From contig JAGTWJ010000007.1 of NCBI GenBank assembly GCA_020064725.1, positions 2,294,001-2,358,000 of the forward strand: a DNA stretch of 64,000 nucleotides, written 5' to 3'. Positions within the stretch are counted from its first letter, which is position 1. Each line of letters begins with the position of its first letter. Of this stretch, positions 23,019 through 36,026 are shown piece by piece. Below the pieces are notes generated by a model. The model saw only the letters and a program-made list of their open reading frames with translations. It did not search any database and was not told the origin of the DNA. The translations under genes and the position numbers were made by a program. Source of the DNA: Drechslerella dactyloides. Lineage: Eukaryota > Ascomycota > Orbiliomycetes > Orbiliales > Orbiliaceae.

Positions 23019-24909
23019 ACGTCAATGATAAGCGGCCGGCACAGACAAGTAAGCAGCACAGCTCCCCACCCCACCTTAATAAAAAATCTAGTTATATCAC
23101 CACCACCAAATAGTTTCCCACCTTAGAAACAAGAAACCATTTACTTAGATTCTAAAGATACCTACTAACAGATTTAAATATTATATCTGATCTTACCACA
23201 GTTATTATAACAATATATATATATAATATTATCTTTTGGTTAGAAGATATACTAATATTTTAGAGAAGCTAATTATCTAACTATTTTATTTACAATATTA
23301 TTATTTAAAATTTTATTAGCTTAATATATAGTTAGTGTGCTCCTATACTATATATATTGTTTTTTTAACTGCTAATATTTATTTAGTAGCTTATTTATAA
23401 AGTAAAGTATTATATTCTCTATATATATAAGCATCATTTAGTATATTATTATCTACACCCTTTTAAATAACTGGTCCACAACTACTAGCAATAATATAAG
23501 AAAGCTATTCTAATACTAGATAATCTGGTTTTTAATTAAACCTACTTATAGACTAATTTTTAATAAATTTAATAATGTTTTTGTAGTCTAGGTAGCTACT
23601 ATATTTATAATATCTAAATATAAATTTACTAAAATAGTCATTAGTAACTATATATCTAGCTTTAATAGAACTTTATTAAAATTATAAGATATAATATTAA
23701 TTTTAATAAAATTATTATATATATTTTTAGATATTATTACAGTAGTAAATATCTTATAAAATCTAGAAAGAAACTTTAGTTTAGAGATATAGCTGATATA
23801 TATATATATTAAAGTTTTTACCTTATAATTATATATCTGCTTTAATAGCCTAAAGTAGCTAATATTTAATAGTTGAAGGATATATAAAAAGTATAATAAT
23901 ATATAGATAATAATAATCTTTTATTTTTAATAGTATAGTTTAAAGGCTATTAAATAATAGCTTTTATAGCTATTTAAGACTAATAGCTAGTAGTCTAAAA
24001 AGTAATATTATATTATAAATTTATTAAAATATTTTAATTATTCAAAAGCTAGTTTATTTATTATCTAGCTATTATTAAAGAATATAACTACCCAGTCTTT
24101 TAATAAATTAATTTCTATATATTAATTTACTAAATAATATTTTCTAGTAAAGATAATAAATAATAGTATTATATATTTTTCTATATTTATTTCCTAGATA
24201 ATTGTTATTTATTTATAGCTCCCAGGCTATATAAATTTTGTTTTATTGTATGTTTTAGTACCTATTACCATAATAGTTATAAATATTATGCTTATTATAA
24301 AGCCAATCTTATTAAAATTATAGATATTATTATCTATAATATTATACTTAACCTTTACCACCTTTATTAATTGAAACTACTTGTTTATAAGCACTAGATC
24401 TTTATATTTTACTCACTAATAATCATACTTCTTAAAGAGATATATTTGTAATTTTAGGTGACATCTAATAAAGTTACTAGCCCATCTTTTACTAATATAT
24501 CAAATACTATTACTACTATATATTAATAGTAGTTGGTTAGCTATATCCTTTATATTAAATAACCTAAGATAAAAAGACCATATAAATAACTTAAATATAT
24601 ATTGAATAATAATATCTTCTTCTAATTGTATAAGATTCTATAATTTTAAGATATTTTCACTATATAAAAGGTGACTACTATAACAATATATTAAGATTCT
24701 ATATAAAATATTATATAACTTAATAGCTATCCAAATATTTAAAGTTTCATCTTTTTTTAATATTTTGATAGCTAAAGTAATACAGAATTTAACTATAGTA
24801 ATAGCTATTATTATAGTTATAATAGTGTATAATATCAAAAGTAGTTTGTCAGGGGTACCTCAAGAAGTATGCTGGTCGCTTGTCTGTGCCGGCCGCTTAT
24901 TATTGACGT
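23019..24909 (-). mobile_element. Fot1/pogo-type DNA transposon, second TIR type (1.89 kb)
   Basis: TA flanks lie at 23017-23018 and 24910-24911. The TIR begins ACGTCAATGATAAGCGGCCG and has the two-half-site layout. The interior is colinear with the 11826 and 61001 elements and carries the transposase on the minus strand, with many RIP stops and no intact frame. It is the first element after the islet on the right. Confidence 0.9.
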
Positions 24910-24911
24910 TA

Positions 24912-25067
24912 TATAATATCTATTAATATATAAAAAAAAAATATATTTTATATTTTACTTTTTTATAATTATTATATATTATATTAATTTATTTATTAAT
25001 CCTACTAAATAAATCTAATATATATCTAATAATTTAATTTTACTATTATTTATTCTAGTATGGTTAA
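24912..25067. other. AT-rich sequence, nothing recognised
   Basis: This is short AT-dominated sequence between a Fot-type element and a patch of balanced DNA, with no motif seen. Confidence 0.4.
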
Positions 25068-25565
25068 ATTTTAATACTCTTCTGACTTTGGAACTCAGAC
25101 AATTCTTAGTTCAGTTATAATAAAAATAATATTGTTATACTGTCTAAATCTCTCCATTTACACTGGTCCCATTGTAACAAGAAGCTTCATCCATTGTATT
25201 AAAACAGCTCCAACAAACACACAGCTTAAGGTCCACCTAACAGCGAAACTTCTAATTAGCCAGAAGATATTTCTGGCCTATATCTAGTCTGTGCAATACC
25301 TTGCTTGGACTTGATGCTGTCTAACCTTACACAGCATTTACCCTTAAGCCATGAGGTATCATCATGATTACATAGGAAGATAATGGTACCAAAGCCAGCA
25401 GGATGGTATATGTTGAACTCAATGCAATCTCATCACACACCCATTACAAGCTGCCTTCCATTTGAACTAATTCAAATTACTTAGATCTCTCAGTTTCAAC
25501 TATTCATTTAACTTCAACTTATTTATAATTATATCTCAAGGAAGATATTTTTCTAATTGGTAACA
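25068..25565. repeat. Unmutated patch, possible solo LTR or unique sequence
   Basis: About 0.5 kb has near-balanced composition inside AT-rich DNA. A segment from 25133 (TGTTATACTGTC) to 25565 (GGTAACA) has LTR-like ends, but the five flanking bases differ (AATAT and TATCA) and there is no second copy in the window. It may be single-copy DNA that escaped RIP. Confidence 0.3.
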
Positions 25566-26921
25566 TATCAATATAATAATATAACTATCACCTATATTAG
25601 GGAGAGACAATATATTAAAGTCCCACTACACAAGTTATATCTAGTTCCCTTACTTTAGTCTAAGTTTATTATAATTATAAAAATTGTTAAGAAAATTTAG
25701 ATAAAGAATATTTATCTTCCCTACTAATAATTAAAAAAGAAGATATATCTTCTTTTAATATATATTATATACTTATAACAACAATTTCTATTCTAATAAA
25801 TATAAATAATAATATAATAAAAGATGATTATAATATAATATTTATAAAAAATCTAACTTAGAATATATTTATAGTATTAAGAAAACTAAGTATAGATATA
25901 TAATTATATATAATAAAATTGAGAAATATAAAATAGAAATTAAGAAATATAAATTAATATTTAAATATATAAGAATATTTAGTATTTTAGTTTTATGTTG
26001 TATATTAAATATAATATAAAATTAAATATTATTAAAAGATATTATACTATTTATTTATAATAATAAGAGTTTATATCTATTTATAGAGGTTATATTTTTT
26101 AAACTAGTTATCTTAGATTCTAGTCTATTTATAAATAAATAATAGAAGAGTTTATAGTTATAAATAAGATTTTTTAATACCAAATTTATATATAATTATC
26201 TAATTTTAAATTTCTTAATAGTATTATAAATAATTATAATAACTAATAACAAATTAATATTATATTTTATATTATTATTTATAATATAGAACTATCTGAT
26301 CTAATATCTATTTAATTTTAATATCTTTATTAATATAATAAAATATAAGGATTAAATATATTATTTATCTCTTTATATTAAAATAATATTTATAAAAATA
26401 TTTATAAATTACTATATATTATAAAATATATAGTATATCTAAATTATAGAGTAGTTGTTGTGTAGATAACTATTATATTGTTATTCTTAATCTTAAGATT
26501 TATAAAGTAAAATATTATAATTATTGTTGTTATTATAAAAGATAATCTTCTTAGTTTATTAAGGTGATATCTACTAATTAGGGTCTTATTTAATATTATT
26601 TTAATAAGATTAAGAATTATAATAATTTTTATGATTAAAATAGTATAAAATATTAATTTTTCTAAAAAATAATAAAATTATAAAATAAGAAGATAATAAA
26701 GAAGCTAATGTTTTTAATATTATAAAATATTTTATTATTAAATATTATATTATTAGTTGATGGTATAAATTAGTTTAAAAGATGTTTTTAATAATAAAAT
26801 TAAACTATATAAACAAATTTTACTATAAGATAATTTATAAAATCTAGGAAAAAACAAGATATTGTAAAGTTTATAAATAAAAATTAAAAAGAAGTTTAAA
26901 TTTATAAAGAAGATTATAATA
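25566..26921. other. AT-rich degraded sequence of unknown origin
   Basis: This is heavily AT-rich sequence with mutated frames on both strands and no match to the chromovirus or Fot-type families in this window. It could be another, unidentified RIP-degraded element. Confidence 0.35.
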
Positions 26922-26923
26922 TA

Positions 26924-27172
26924 ACGTATTCCACAAGCGAGCGGACCACACAAGCGAGCGGACCACCCCATATAAACCAACACCCTACCAAAACACTTTT
27001 TATTAATAACTTAATCAATAATTAATTTAAAATTAGAATAAAATTAATCTTGTTTATATAAACTATTACAAATCTAAAAATATTTTTTTAAATTTTTTTT
27101 ATATTAAATTAAAGAAATATACAAGGGGGGTGGTCCGGTCGCTTGTCTGGTCCAGTCGCTTATTGTTGACGT
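26924..27172 (+). mobile_element. 249-bp MITE, copy 2
   Basis: TA flanks lie at 26922-26923 and 27173-27174. It is identical by eye to the 8589 copy except for one G-to-A change (TTGATAAC to TTAATAAC). It faces the copy at 27544 in opposite orientation, 371 bp away. Confidence 0.93.
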
Positions 27173-27174
27173 TA

Positions 27175-27541
27175 AGTAATTTTTAATTTATAATAATAAA
27201 TTAATTATTTTTATTTAAATTAAAGAAATGTTTACTAATAATATATTAATATATAAAATTAGGTTATTAAATAACTATATATAATATTTTTATTAATAAT
27301 TTTATTCTTATATTTTAAATTAACTATTTTTTATAATTATTTTATTTTATTAGGTAAGGAGTTTTCTTTATATTCTATTTAATATAATTTTAAAACTAAT
27401 CTAATTTATAATATAGATATAATTACAGAGTGATATTTATATTAATATATTTAGTATAATTATAAATTAAATCTTATATATATAATTTTTTAATTATATA
27501 TAATATTATATTTTATTTTATATAAAATTATTGAAAAGTAG
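27175..27541. other. AT-rich spacer between two inverted MITEs
   Basis: The spacer is 0.37 kb with no recognisable gene or repeat. It would form the loop if the flanking MITEs paired. Confidence 0.4.
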
Positions 27542-27543
27542 TA

Positions 27544-27792
27544 ACGTCAACAATAAGCGACTGGACCAGACAAGCGACCGGACCACCCCCCTTGTATATT
27601 TCTTTAATTTAATATAAAAAAAATTTAAAAAAATATTTTTAGATTTGTAATAGTTTATATAAACAAGATTAATTTTATTCTAATTTTAAATTAATTATTG
27701 ATTAAGTTATCAATAAAAAGTGTTTTGGTAGGGTGTTGGTTTATATGGGGTGGTCCGCTCGCTTGTGTGGTCCGCTCGCTTGTGGAATACGT
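27544..27792 (-). mobile_element. 249-bp MITE, copy 3 (inverted)
   Basis: TA flanks lie at 27542-27543 and 27793-27794. It is the reverse complement of the 8589 copy with no difference noticed. Together with 26924-27172 it makes a large inverted repeat. Confidence 0.93.
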
Positions 27793-27794
27793 TA

Positions 27795-28103
27795 ATATTT
27801 TTTTTAAATGTTGATGTTAGTGTTTTTAGTTAGTAGTAGTTTGATAACTTTATTATAATTATTGATTAATATTATTTAAAATATATTATAAAAATAATTG
27901 TTTTAAATATTAATGTTAGTATTTTTGGTTAGTTGTGGATTGGTATTTAATAGAACCAAATCATATATTTTTTTTTTTTATAAGTTATGCTTGGTATATT
28001 GGTTTTGGCCCTATATTAGTGAAGGATATTTAAGTTTAGATTTTCATTTATAATTTATATTTGTTTGATCTATAAGATTCCTAAAATAAAAAATAGATAT
28101 AAT
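27795..28103. other. AT-rich sequence with a diverged tandem duplication
   Basis: Two similar stretches (AAATGTTGATGTTAGTG near 27807 and AAATATTAATGTTAGTA near 27905) lie about 100 bp apart and continue into related GTTAGT-rich sequence. No gene was seen. Confidence 0.4.
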
Positions 28104-28791
28104 TATTATAAAATAACAACACAACACCTGAATATCTTGTATAGACCAAATTCCTATACAAATACTTAATCCACACAATACATAAAATAATAATATATCT
28201 ATATACTATATAGAATGAATTTCTATACAAAATATAAATCTATATAGATTTATTCTATATAAACTATTAATCTATATAGTATATTTTATTATATAGATAA
28301 CAGAATTATATAAACAACAAAATTATATAAAATCTTAGATTATATAAAAAAATACTACTATAAAAAAATATTATTATTATAATATTCTTTTCTAAGTAAA
28401 AGCTACTATAATAATTTATAATTATATAAATATTTAATATTTAAGATATTTAATATTTAGCTAAATACTAAATAAAATAAGTACTAAATTATTTAAATAA
28501 TATATTAATATATTTTTATTATTTTATATATTAAAATATTATATATATAATTAATATATTTTATTTTAGAATTAATAGCTTCTTTCTTAAAAATTATTAA
28601 TTAATATTTAAAATATAGTATTTTAATAACTAATTTATTTATTATTATTATTATATATTTTATTTTAATAATTATTATTGTATTTAATATATATTTATTT
28701 TTTATTATTAAGAATTCTATACAGTAGTAACTAAAAATCAAAAACTTTAAAATAAAATATATTTAATTTAATTTTAAATTAAAGTATAATA
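28104..28791 (+). repeat. LTR, heavily RIP-mutated
   Basis: The LTR is 688 bp. It begins TATTATAAAATAACAACACA, against the consensus TGTTATGGGATAACAGCGCA, and ends AAAGTATAATA. The junction CTTTAATTAATTACTTTTAG follows, as after the LTR ending at 33535. Confidence 0.82.
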
Positions 28792-29254
28792 CTTTAATTA
28801 ATTACTTTTAGTAAATAAAAAAAACAATAAATATATAATAATCTTTAATATAATTTATAAATTCTTTTTAGTATATAAAAACAAAATAAAATTCTATAAT
28901 ATAGAATTATAAGAATATCTTGTAAATAATAATAATTTTAAATTAATATTAAATAATAAAAATAATAAATATAGAAAATTTATTAACAATTTTTATATTT
29001 TAAAAATATATAAATAAAAATTAATTATAATAATAACTTAAATAATATTATATATATAAAAAGGTAATAGTATAAATTTTAGCTCTTTTAAATTAATTAA
29101 TAAATATATAGATAGTTTATAAAAATATCAAAACAAATTAATAATAAATATTAGAATATAAGTTTTAAAAAAAATAAATAATATTATGTTAGAAAATATT
29201 ACTAAATAGAGACTAGAATAAAATCTTAAAATAATATAATAAAAAATTATTATA

Positions 29255-29503
29255 ACGTCAACAATAAGCGACTGGACCAGACAAGCGACCGGACCACCCC
29301 CCTTGTATATTTCTTTAATTTAATATAAAAAAAATTTAAAAAAATATTTTTAGATTTGTAATAGTTTATATAAACAAGATGAATTTTATTCTAATTTTAA
29401 ATTAATTATTGATTAAGTTATCAATAAAAAGTGTTTTGGTAGGGTGTTGGTTTATATGGGGTGGTCCGCTCGCTTGTGTGGTCCGCTCGCTTGTGGAATA
29501 CGT
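29255..29503 (-). mobile_element. 249-bp MITE, copy 4
   Basis: TA flanks lie at 29253-29254 and 29504-29505. It is inserted in the degraded gag of the 28104 element. One T-to-G difference (GATTAATT to GATGAATT) separates it from the other copies by eye. Confidence 0.93.
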
Positions 29504-30658
29504 TAATATATTAATAATATATATAAATAATCTTAATAATAGTTAACAATATTGAAGTAATTATATTAGAAAATTTTAAAAAAAATAATAAAATATAAAA
29601 AATTTTTAGTTAATATTTAAATAAGTAATATTATTATTTAAAAATTTTTATTATTTATTATATCTAGATTTGTATAAATTAATAAATTAGGAATTTAAAA
29701 AATAAGAAACCTAGTTACTTTTATAGTAATATTTAATAAAATATTAAAAATAAAAAATCTAATTAAATATAGAGAATAATCTAAGAAATTTAATTAATTT
29801 TTTAATTAATTTAATAATTATTTTTTTTTTTATTTTAAATGATTTTTTATAAAATAATATAAGATCTTTTTTATAAAAATATATTTTAAAAAAAATACTC
29901 TTAATATCTATCTATTATATAGATAAATATATAATAAAATAATAGAAGAAGATTAAGAAGTAAAAATCTTAAAAATTAAAAAAATTTTAATAGTTTTTTA
30001 GAATTTACTAAATATTTTAAATAAAAATATAAATATAAGAATAAAATTAAAGAATTTTTAAGAAATTTAATTAATTTAAACAAATTAGATTTGTATAAGT
30101 TTTGTTTTAATAGTTTGATTAATATATATTTTTTATTAAATATAATAATAAAGCTTTATTTTATAGAGCTAAAAAAAAACTTAAATTTAATTTAAAAATA
30201 AAAATTATTAAATAAAAATTTATTAATAAAGATATAAATTATTATAATATATAAATTCTAGTAATTAAGTTTAATAATATATTTTACTATTTTTAAAAAA
30301 ATATTTATTAAAAGAAATTATAGTATAACTTAAATAAATATAATTCTAATAAATATATTAAGAAATTTTAGTAGAATTAAACTAAAATTAAAAAATCTTT
30401 TTAGAAATTAAATAAAATATATGAATTAAAATCTATAAATTTTAATATAATTTAATACTAAAAATTTAAAAAATCTAATATATTCTTCTACTACTAGTAT
30501 AATAAAATAAAATATATTAAAAAAAATTATCTTAAAAATAAAAAAAAAAGGAATTTTTAAAAATACCCCTAATAGAAATAAAAATTTAAAATAATATAAT
30601 AATCTTTATTTCTATAAAATTTTAAAATAATTATAAATAAAATTTAGAAATTTATATA

Positions 30659-32549
30659 ACGTTTACGATAAGCGACCGAGCAGGACAAGCGACCGAGCAG
30701 CCTCACTACCCCACCCCAATAAAAATACTAGTTTTACTACCACACCACTATTATACTGGTTTAGATATATGCTAAATAGCTTATATATATACTTAAAATA
30801 TCTATTAGTATATTTAAATATTATATCTAGACTTACTACAATTACTATAGTGGTGTATATGTGTAAAGGTAATTTCCAGCTAAGGGGTATACTAGTATTT
30901 TAAAGATATTAGCCACTTAACTACTTTATTTATAGTATTGTTATTTAAGATTTTGTTAATTTAATATATAGTAAATATGCTTTTATGTTGTATATACTAT
31001 TTTTTTAGTTGTTAGTGCTTACTTAATAGCTTATTTATAGAATGGAGTGTTGTGTTCTTTATATGTATAAGTATTATTTAGTATATTATTATCTATATTT
31101 TTTTAGATAGCTAGTTTACAGCTATTAATAATGATATAGGAAAAGTATTCTAGTATTAGATAATCTGGTTTTTGATTAGGCCTATTTGTAGGCTAGTTTC
31201 TAATAGGTTTAATAGCATTTTTGTAGTTTAAGTAGCTACTATATTTATAGTATTTAGATGTGAATTTACTAAAGTAATTACTAGTAACTATATATCCAGC
31301 TTTAATAGAACTCTATTAAGATTATAAGATATAATACTAGCTCCAGCAAAGTTGCTATATATATTTTTAAATATTATTATAATAATAAATATTTTATGAA
31401 ATCTAGAGAAAAACTCTAGCTTAGAGATATAGTTAATATATATATATATTAAGCTTTTTATCTTTTTATTATATACCTGCTTTAGTAGCCTAAAGCAGCT
31501 AATATCTAATAACTAAAAGATATACAATAAATACAATAACATATAAATTATAACAATTTTATATTTCTAATAGAATAGTTTAAAAGCAACTAAATAGTAG
31601 CTTTTATAACTATCTAAAATTAATAATTAGTAGTTTGAATAATAGTATTATATTGTATTCTTATTAAAATATTATAGCTATTATAGAATAAACTTATTTA
31701 TTATTCAACCATTATTAGAAAATATAATAATCTAATTTGTTGGTAATTTGGTAGCTGTATACCAACTAACTAGGTAGTACTGTTTAATAAGAATAATAAA
31801 TAGTGATATTATCTAATTTTTTGTGCCTATTTCTTAAATAACTGTTGCCTATTTATAGTTCCTAGGTTGTACTAGCTTTGCTTTATTACATGTTTTAGTA
31901 TCTATAATAACAGTGGTTATAGATATTATATTTATTATAAAGCCAATCTTATTAAAATTATAGATATTATAGTCTATAATACCATATTTGGCCTTTATAA
32001 TCTTGATTAGTTAAAATTATTTATTAATAAATATAGAATTTTTATATTTTATTTGCTAGTAGTTGTACTTTTTAGATAAATATATTTATAATTTTAAATA
32101 ACATTTAACAAAATTACTAGCCCATTTTTTACTGATATGTTGTATATTATTATTACTATATATCAATAGTAGTTAATTAGTTATATTTTTTATATTATTT
32201 AATTTAAAATAAAAAGAGTGTGTATATAGTTTAAATATATATTAAATAATAATATCTTTTTTTAAATCTATAAGATTTTATAATTTAGAAGTACTATCAT
32301 ATTTTAAGATATAATTATAATAGTGATAATTAAAAGTAAATTAAAAGATATTATATAGTTTAATAATAGCTGAAATACTTAATTTTTTATTATTTTCTAA
32401 AATTTTAATAGCTAAAATTATTTAAGATTTAGTTATAAAGATAATTATTATAGTGGTTGTAGATATATATGGTAATAAAATTAGGATGGGGGTGGGGGCC
32501 AGGTGGGCTGCTCGGTCGCTTGTCCTGCTCGGTCGCTTATCGTAAACGT
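30659..32549 (-). mobile_element. Fot1/pogo-type DNA transposon, third TIR type (1.89 kb)
   Basis: TA flanks lie at 30657-30658 and 32550-32551, and the TIR starts ACGTTTACGATAAGCGACCG. The minus-strand transposase is colinear with the 58579 copy and broken by many stops. TIR plus subterminal sequence (CACCCCACCCCA-type runs) remains GC-rich. It is inserted between gag and the pol-proximal region of the retroelement. Confidence 0.9.
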
Positions 32550-32831
32550 TATTTTAAAACTAAATTTATCTAGTATTAAAATATTATTTAAAAAATTAAT
32601 ATAATTATTAAATAAAATTTTATACTATTCAAAAATATAGAATTAAAAAAAAAAAAATTTAATTAATTATAAAATAATTTAATACTAAGATTGTATCTAA
32701 TATATAAAAGAAATTTAAATAAATATTTATAAAAAAAATATTAAAATAATAAAAAAATTTCTATAAAAGTAATCTAAATATTATTTATTTTAATTATATT
32801 TTTAAAACAATTTAATTAATTATAATAAGAA

Positions 32832-33535
32832 TGTTATGGGATAACAGCTCAGCACCCGAATATCCTGTACCAACCATATTCCCTTACCAACATCCAATTT
32901 GTATGAAGTATACAATAATATGATACTTATATACTATGTGAATTAGGTTTCTATATAGAATATATATTTATATAGGATAAATCTATATAGAATATATATT
33001 TATATAGGATAAATCTATATAGAATCAGGACTTATATTTAAGGTATTATTATATGGAAGGACTAATCTTTGTTATTTTTCTTCTAGTATATAACTATTTA
33101 TAAGGATTTGATTAATATTTATTATTAAATACTAAGTAAGATTTGATTAATATTTATTACTAAGTACTAAGTAGGATTTAATTAGTATTTATTACTAAGT
33201 ATTAAATAAGATTTAATTAGTATTTATTACTAAGTACTGAGTATAATATATCAATATATTTTTATTATTTTATATATTAGATATTATATATTTAATCTAG
33301 TCTATTTTATTGGTTGATTGATAATTTTCTTTTAAAAATCATTAATTAATGCTTAAATTATAGTATCTTAATAGCCAGTTTATTTATTATTATTGTTATA
33401 TATTCTATTTTATAGTTATTATTGTACTTAATATATATTTATCTCCTTTTATTAAGAACCCCATATAATAGTAACTAAGAGTCAAAGATTTCAAAATAAA
33501 ATATATTTGACCTGGTTCTAGGCCAAAATGTAATA
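32832..33535 (+). repeat. LTR with internal tandem repeats (704 bp)
   Basis: The 5' end TGTTATGGGATAACAGCTCA is little mutated, and the 3' end is AAAATGTAATA. It is longer than its relatives because of two local arrays: about two and a third units of 32 bp at 32951-33024, and four units of 35 bp at 33105-33244. These change the spacing within the LTR, where promoter elements normally lie. Confidence 0.85.
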
Positions 33536-35100
33536 CTTTGACTAATTACTTTTAGTAGATAAAAAGAAGTAATAAGTATATGATAACTTTTAGTATAATT
33601 TATAAATTCTTTATAATATATAAAAATAAAATAGAATTTTATAATATAGAACTATAAAAATTATTTACAGATAATAATAATTTTAAATCAATATTAAATA
33701 GTAAAGATAATAAATATAAAAAATTTATTAATAATTTCTATATCTTAGGAATATATGAATAAAGAATAATTATAATAATAACTTAGATAATACTATATAT
33801 ATGGAAAAATAATAATATAATGAACCCCAATCCTCTTAAATTAACTAGTAAATATATAAATAGTCTATAGAAATATAAAAATAAATTTATAGTAGATATA
33901 GGAATATAAGTTTTAGAAGAAGTAAGTAGTACTATATTAGAAAACAATACCAAGTAAAAACTAGAATAGAGTTTTGAGACAATATAATAAGAAGTAATTA
34001 TAATATATTAATAATATATATAAATAATCTTAATAATAGTTAAAAATATTGAAACAATTATGTTAAAAAACTTTGAAGAAACAGTAGAATATATCAAAAT
34101 TCTAGCTAATATTTAGACAAGTAATGTTACTACTTAAAACCCTATACTATTTACTAACTCTAGATTTACTCTAATTAGTAGATTAGGAGTTCAAAGAAAT
34201 AGAACTATAGCTATTTTTATAGTAATACCTAATAAAATACTAAAAATAGGAGACCTAATTAAATATAAAAAATAATCTGAAAAACTTAATCAATTTCTTA
34301 ATTAGTTTAACAACTATTTCTTTTTCTATAAGGAATAATTTATCATAGAATGGTACAAGATCTGCTTTATAGGAATATATTTTAAAAAGAATACCCTTAA
34401 TATCTATCTAGTATATAAATAAGTATATAAAGATATATTAGAAAAAAACTAAGAGATATAAATTCTGGAAATCAACAAGATTTTTAATATTTTTTAGGAA
34501 TTTGTAAACTTCTTTAAACAAAAATATAGATATAAAAATAAGATTGAGGAAGCTCTTAGAAAATTTGATTAATTTAAATAAACTAAATTAATATGATTCT
34601 ACTTTTAATAATTTAACTAATATATATTTCTCACTAAATATAATAATAATACTTTATTTTATAGAACTAAAAAAGGATTTAAATCTAATTTAAAAATAGA
34701 AATTATTAAGTAGAAACTTCTAAAAAAGAAGATAATTTACTATAAAATGCAGACTATGGTTATTGAATTAAATAATATATTATATTAATTCTAGAGGGGT
34801 TTACAGTAGAAGAAACTTTACTATAACTTAAATAAATATTATCCTAATAAATATACCAAAAAACCTTAGCAAAATTAAACCTAAATTAGAAAATCTTCTT
34901 AGAAATTAAATAAAATCTATAGGTTAGAATTTATAAACTTTAATACTATTTAATATTAGAAATCTAAGAAATCTAATATATTTTTCTGCTATTAATGTAA
35001 TAAGGTAGGATATATTAAATAGAATTATTCTGAAAGTAAAAGAAAAAGAAACTTTTAAAAATAATCCTAGTAAGAATAGCAGTTTAAGATAATAAGATAA
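33536..35100 (+). pseudogene. Chromovirus gag, RIP-mutated
   Basis: A frame at about 34.24-34.7 kb resembles the retrotransposon gag capsid domain (EKLNQFLN, later EWYKICFIGIYFK and EEALRKFD). A zinc knuckle follows at about 34967-35040, reading C-Y-stop-C-N-K-V-G-Y-I-K-stop-N-Y. The third and fourth ligands (His, Cys) have become Tyr, and the stops sit where Gln and Trp/Arg codons would be. Gag would form the virus-like particle and bind the element's RNA. It is inactive here. Confidence 0.78.
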
Positions 35101-36026
35101 TTATCTACTTCTAAAGATTTTAATATAGTAGTAAATGAAATATAAAAATACATATATTTTAAAGCCAGACTAATCCAGCATCAGAATATTATTTAAAAAA
35201 TTAATATAATTATTAAATAGAACCTTATCTTATTTACTAATATATAGCTAAAAAAAGATGAATTTAACTAGTTATAGAATAATCTTATACTAGAAATATA
35301 CCTAATATATAAAAAAAGCTTAGATAGATATTTATAAAAAAAATACCAAATAGATATAAAAATCTCTATAAGAATAATTCAAATATTTATAATTTTAATC
35401 ATACCTCTAGTTCAATTTAACTAATTATAATAGAAACTTATTCTTAAAAACCCTAGAAAATATAACCAAGACTACTATATTAAACAAAGATAATAAATAA
35501 AAACTATTAATAAGAATATAGATAGACTAATCTTTTAGATAATTTTCTCCTAATAATATATTTAAATTTATAAACTATAGATCTATATTAAGTATAGATT
35601 TAATATATCTATAGAAAAATAAATTATTTATAGAATATTTAAAACTAACTTTTACTAAAATTATTAATAGCAGCTAAAATATAATACTATTAGGTATAAG
35701 AATATAATTAATAAAAAATATAGTATTTTTTAACCACACCAAGAATCTACTTACTAATATATAATTATATTATATAAACAAAACTTTGCTAATTAATAAG
35801 AAGTCTATTAATCTTGGGTAGAAAATAATAAAAATCTACCTTAGTATAATCCTAATAAATAACAATAATTCTTCAAAAATATAGAATATCTTCTTTATAA
35901 AGAATAGAGATATTATCTTTGTAGAAAAGATAGTATTGATGTTTAATTATATAGATACTTTGATTTATGTAATAACTATTATAATAAATGGGTTTATTAA
36001 TATTATTATTTTTTATATTTTGACTA

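Larger units (their letters stand above)
28104..32831 (+). mobile_element. 5' part of a Ty3/gypsy chromovirus, plus strand
   Basis: A strongly RIP-mutated 5' LTR (28104-28791) is followed by gag (28792-30656, interrupted by a MITE at 29255). A Fot-type transposon occupies 30659-32549, and the post-gag sequence continues at 32552-32831. At 32832 a less mutated copy of the same family has inserted, so the downstream pol seen further right belongs to that younger copy. The gag sequence aligns with 33.5-35.2 kb throughout. Confidence 0.75.

Noticed and set aside
24638..24838. 66-codon minus-strand frame
   Set aside because: It lies inside a RIP-mutated Fot-type element, where it is only a fragment of the degraded N-terminal region and not a separate gene.
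25133..25565. Solo LTR of a second retroelement family
   Set aside because: TGTTA/TAACA-like ends exist, but flanking bases do not match and there is no second copy, so it is kept only as a low-confidence possibility.
26753..26983. 76-codon minus-strand frame
   Set aside because: It starts inside a MITE and runs into AT-rich DNA. The same is true of the frames at 35873-36076 and 54467-54712, which start in fold-back TIRs.
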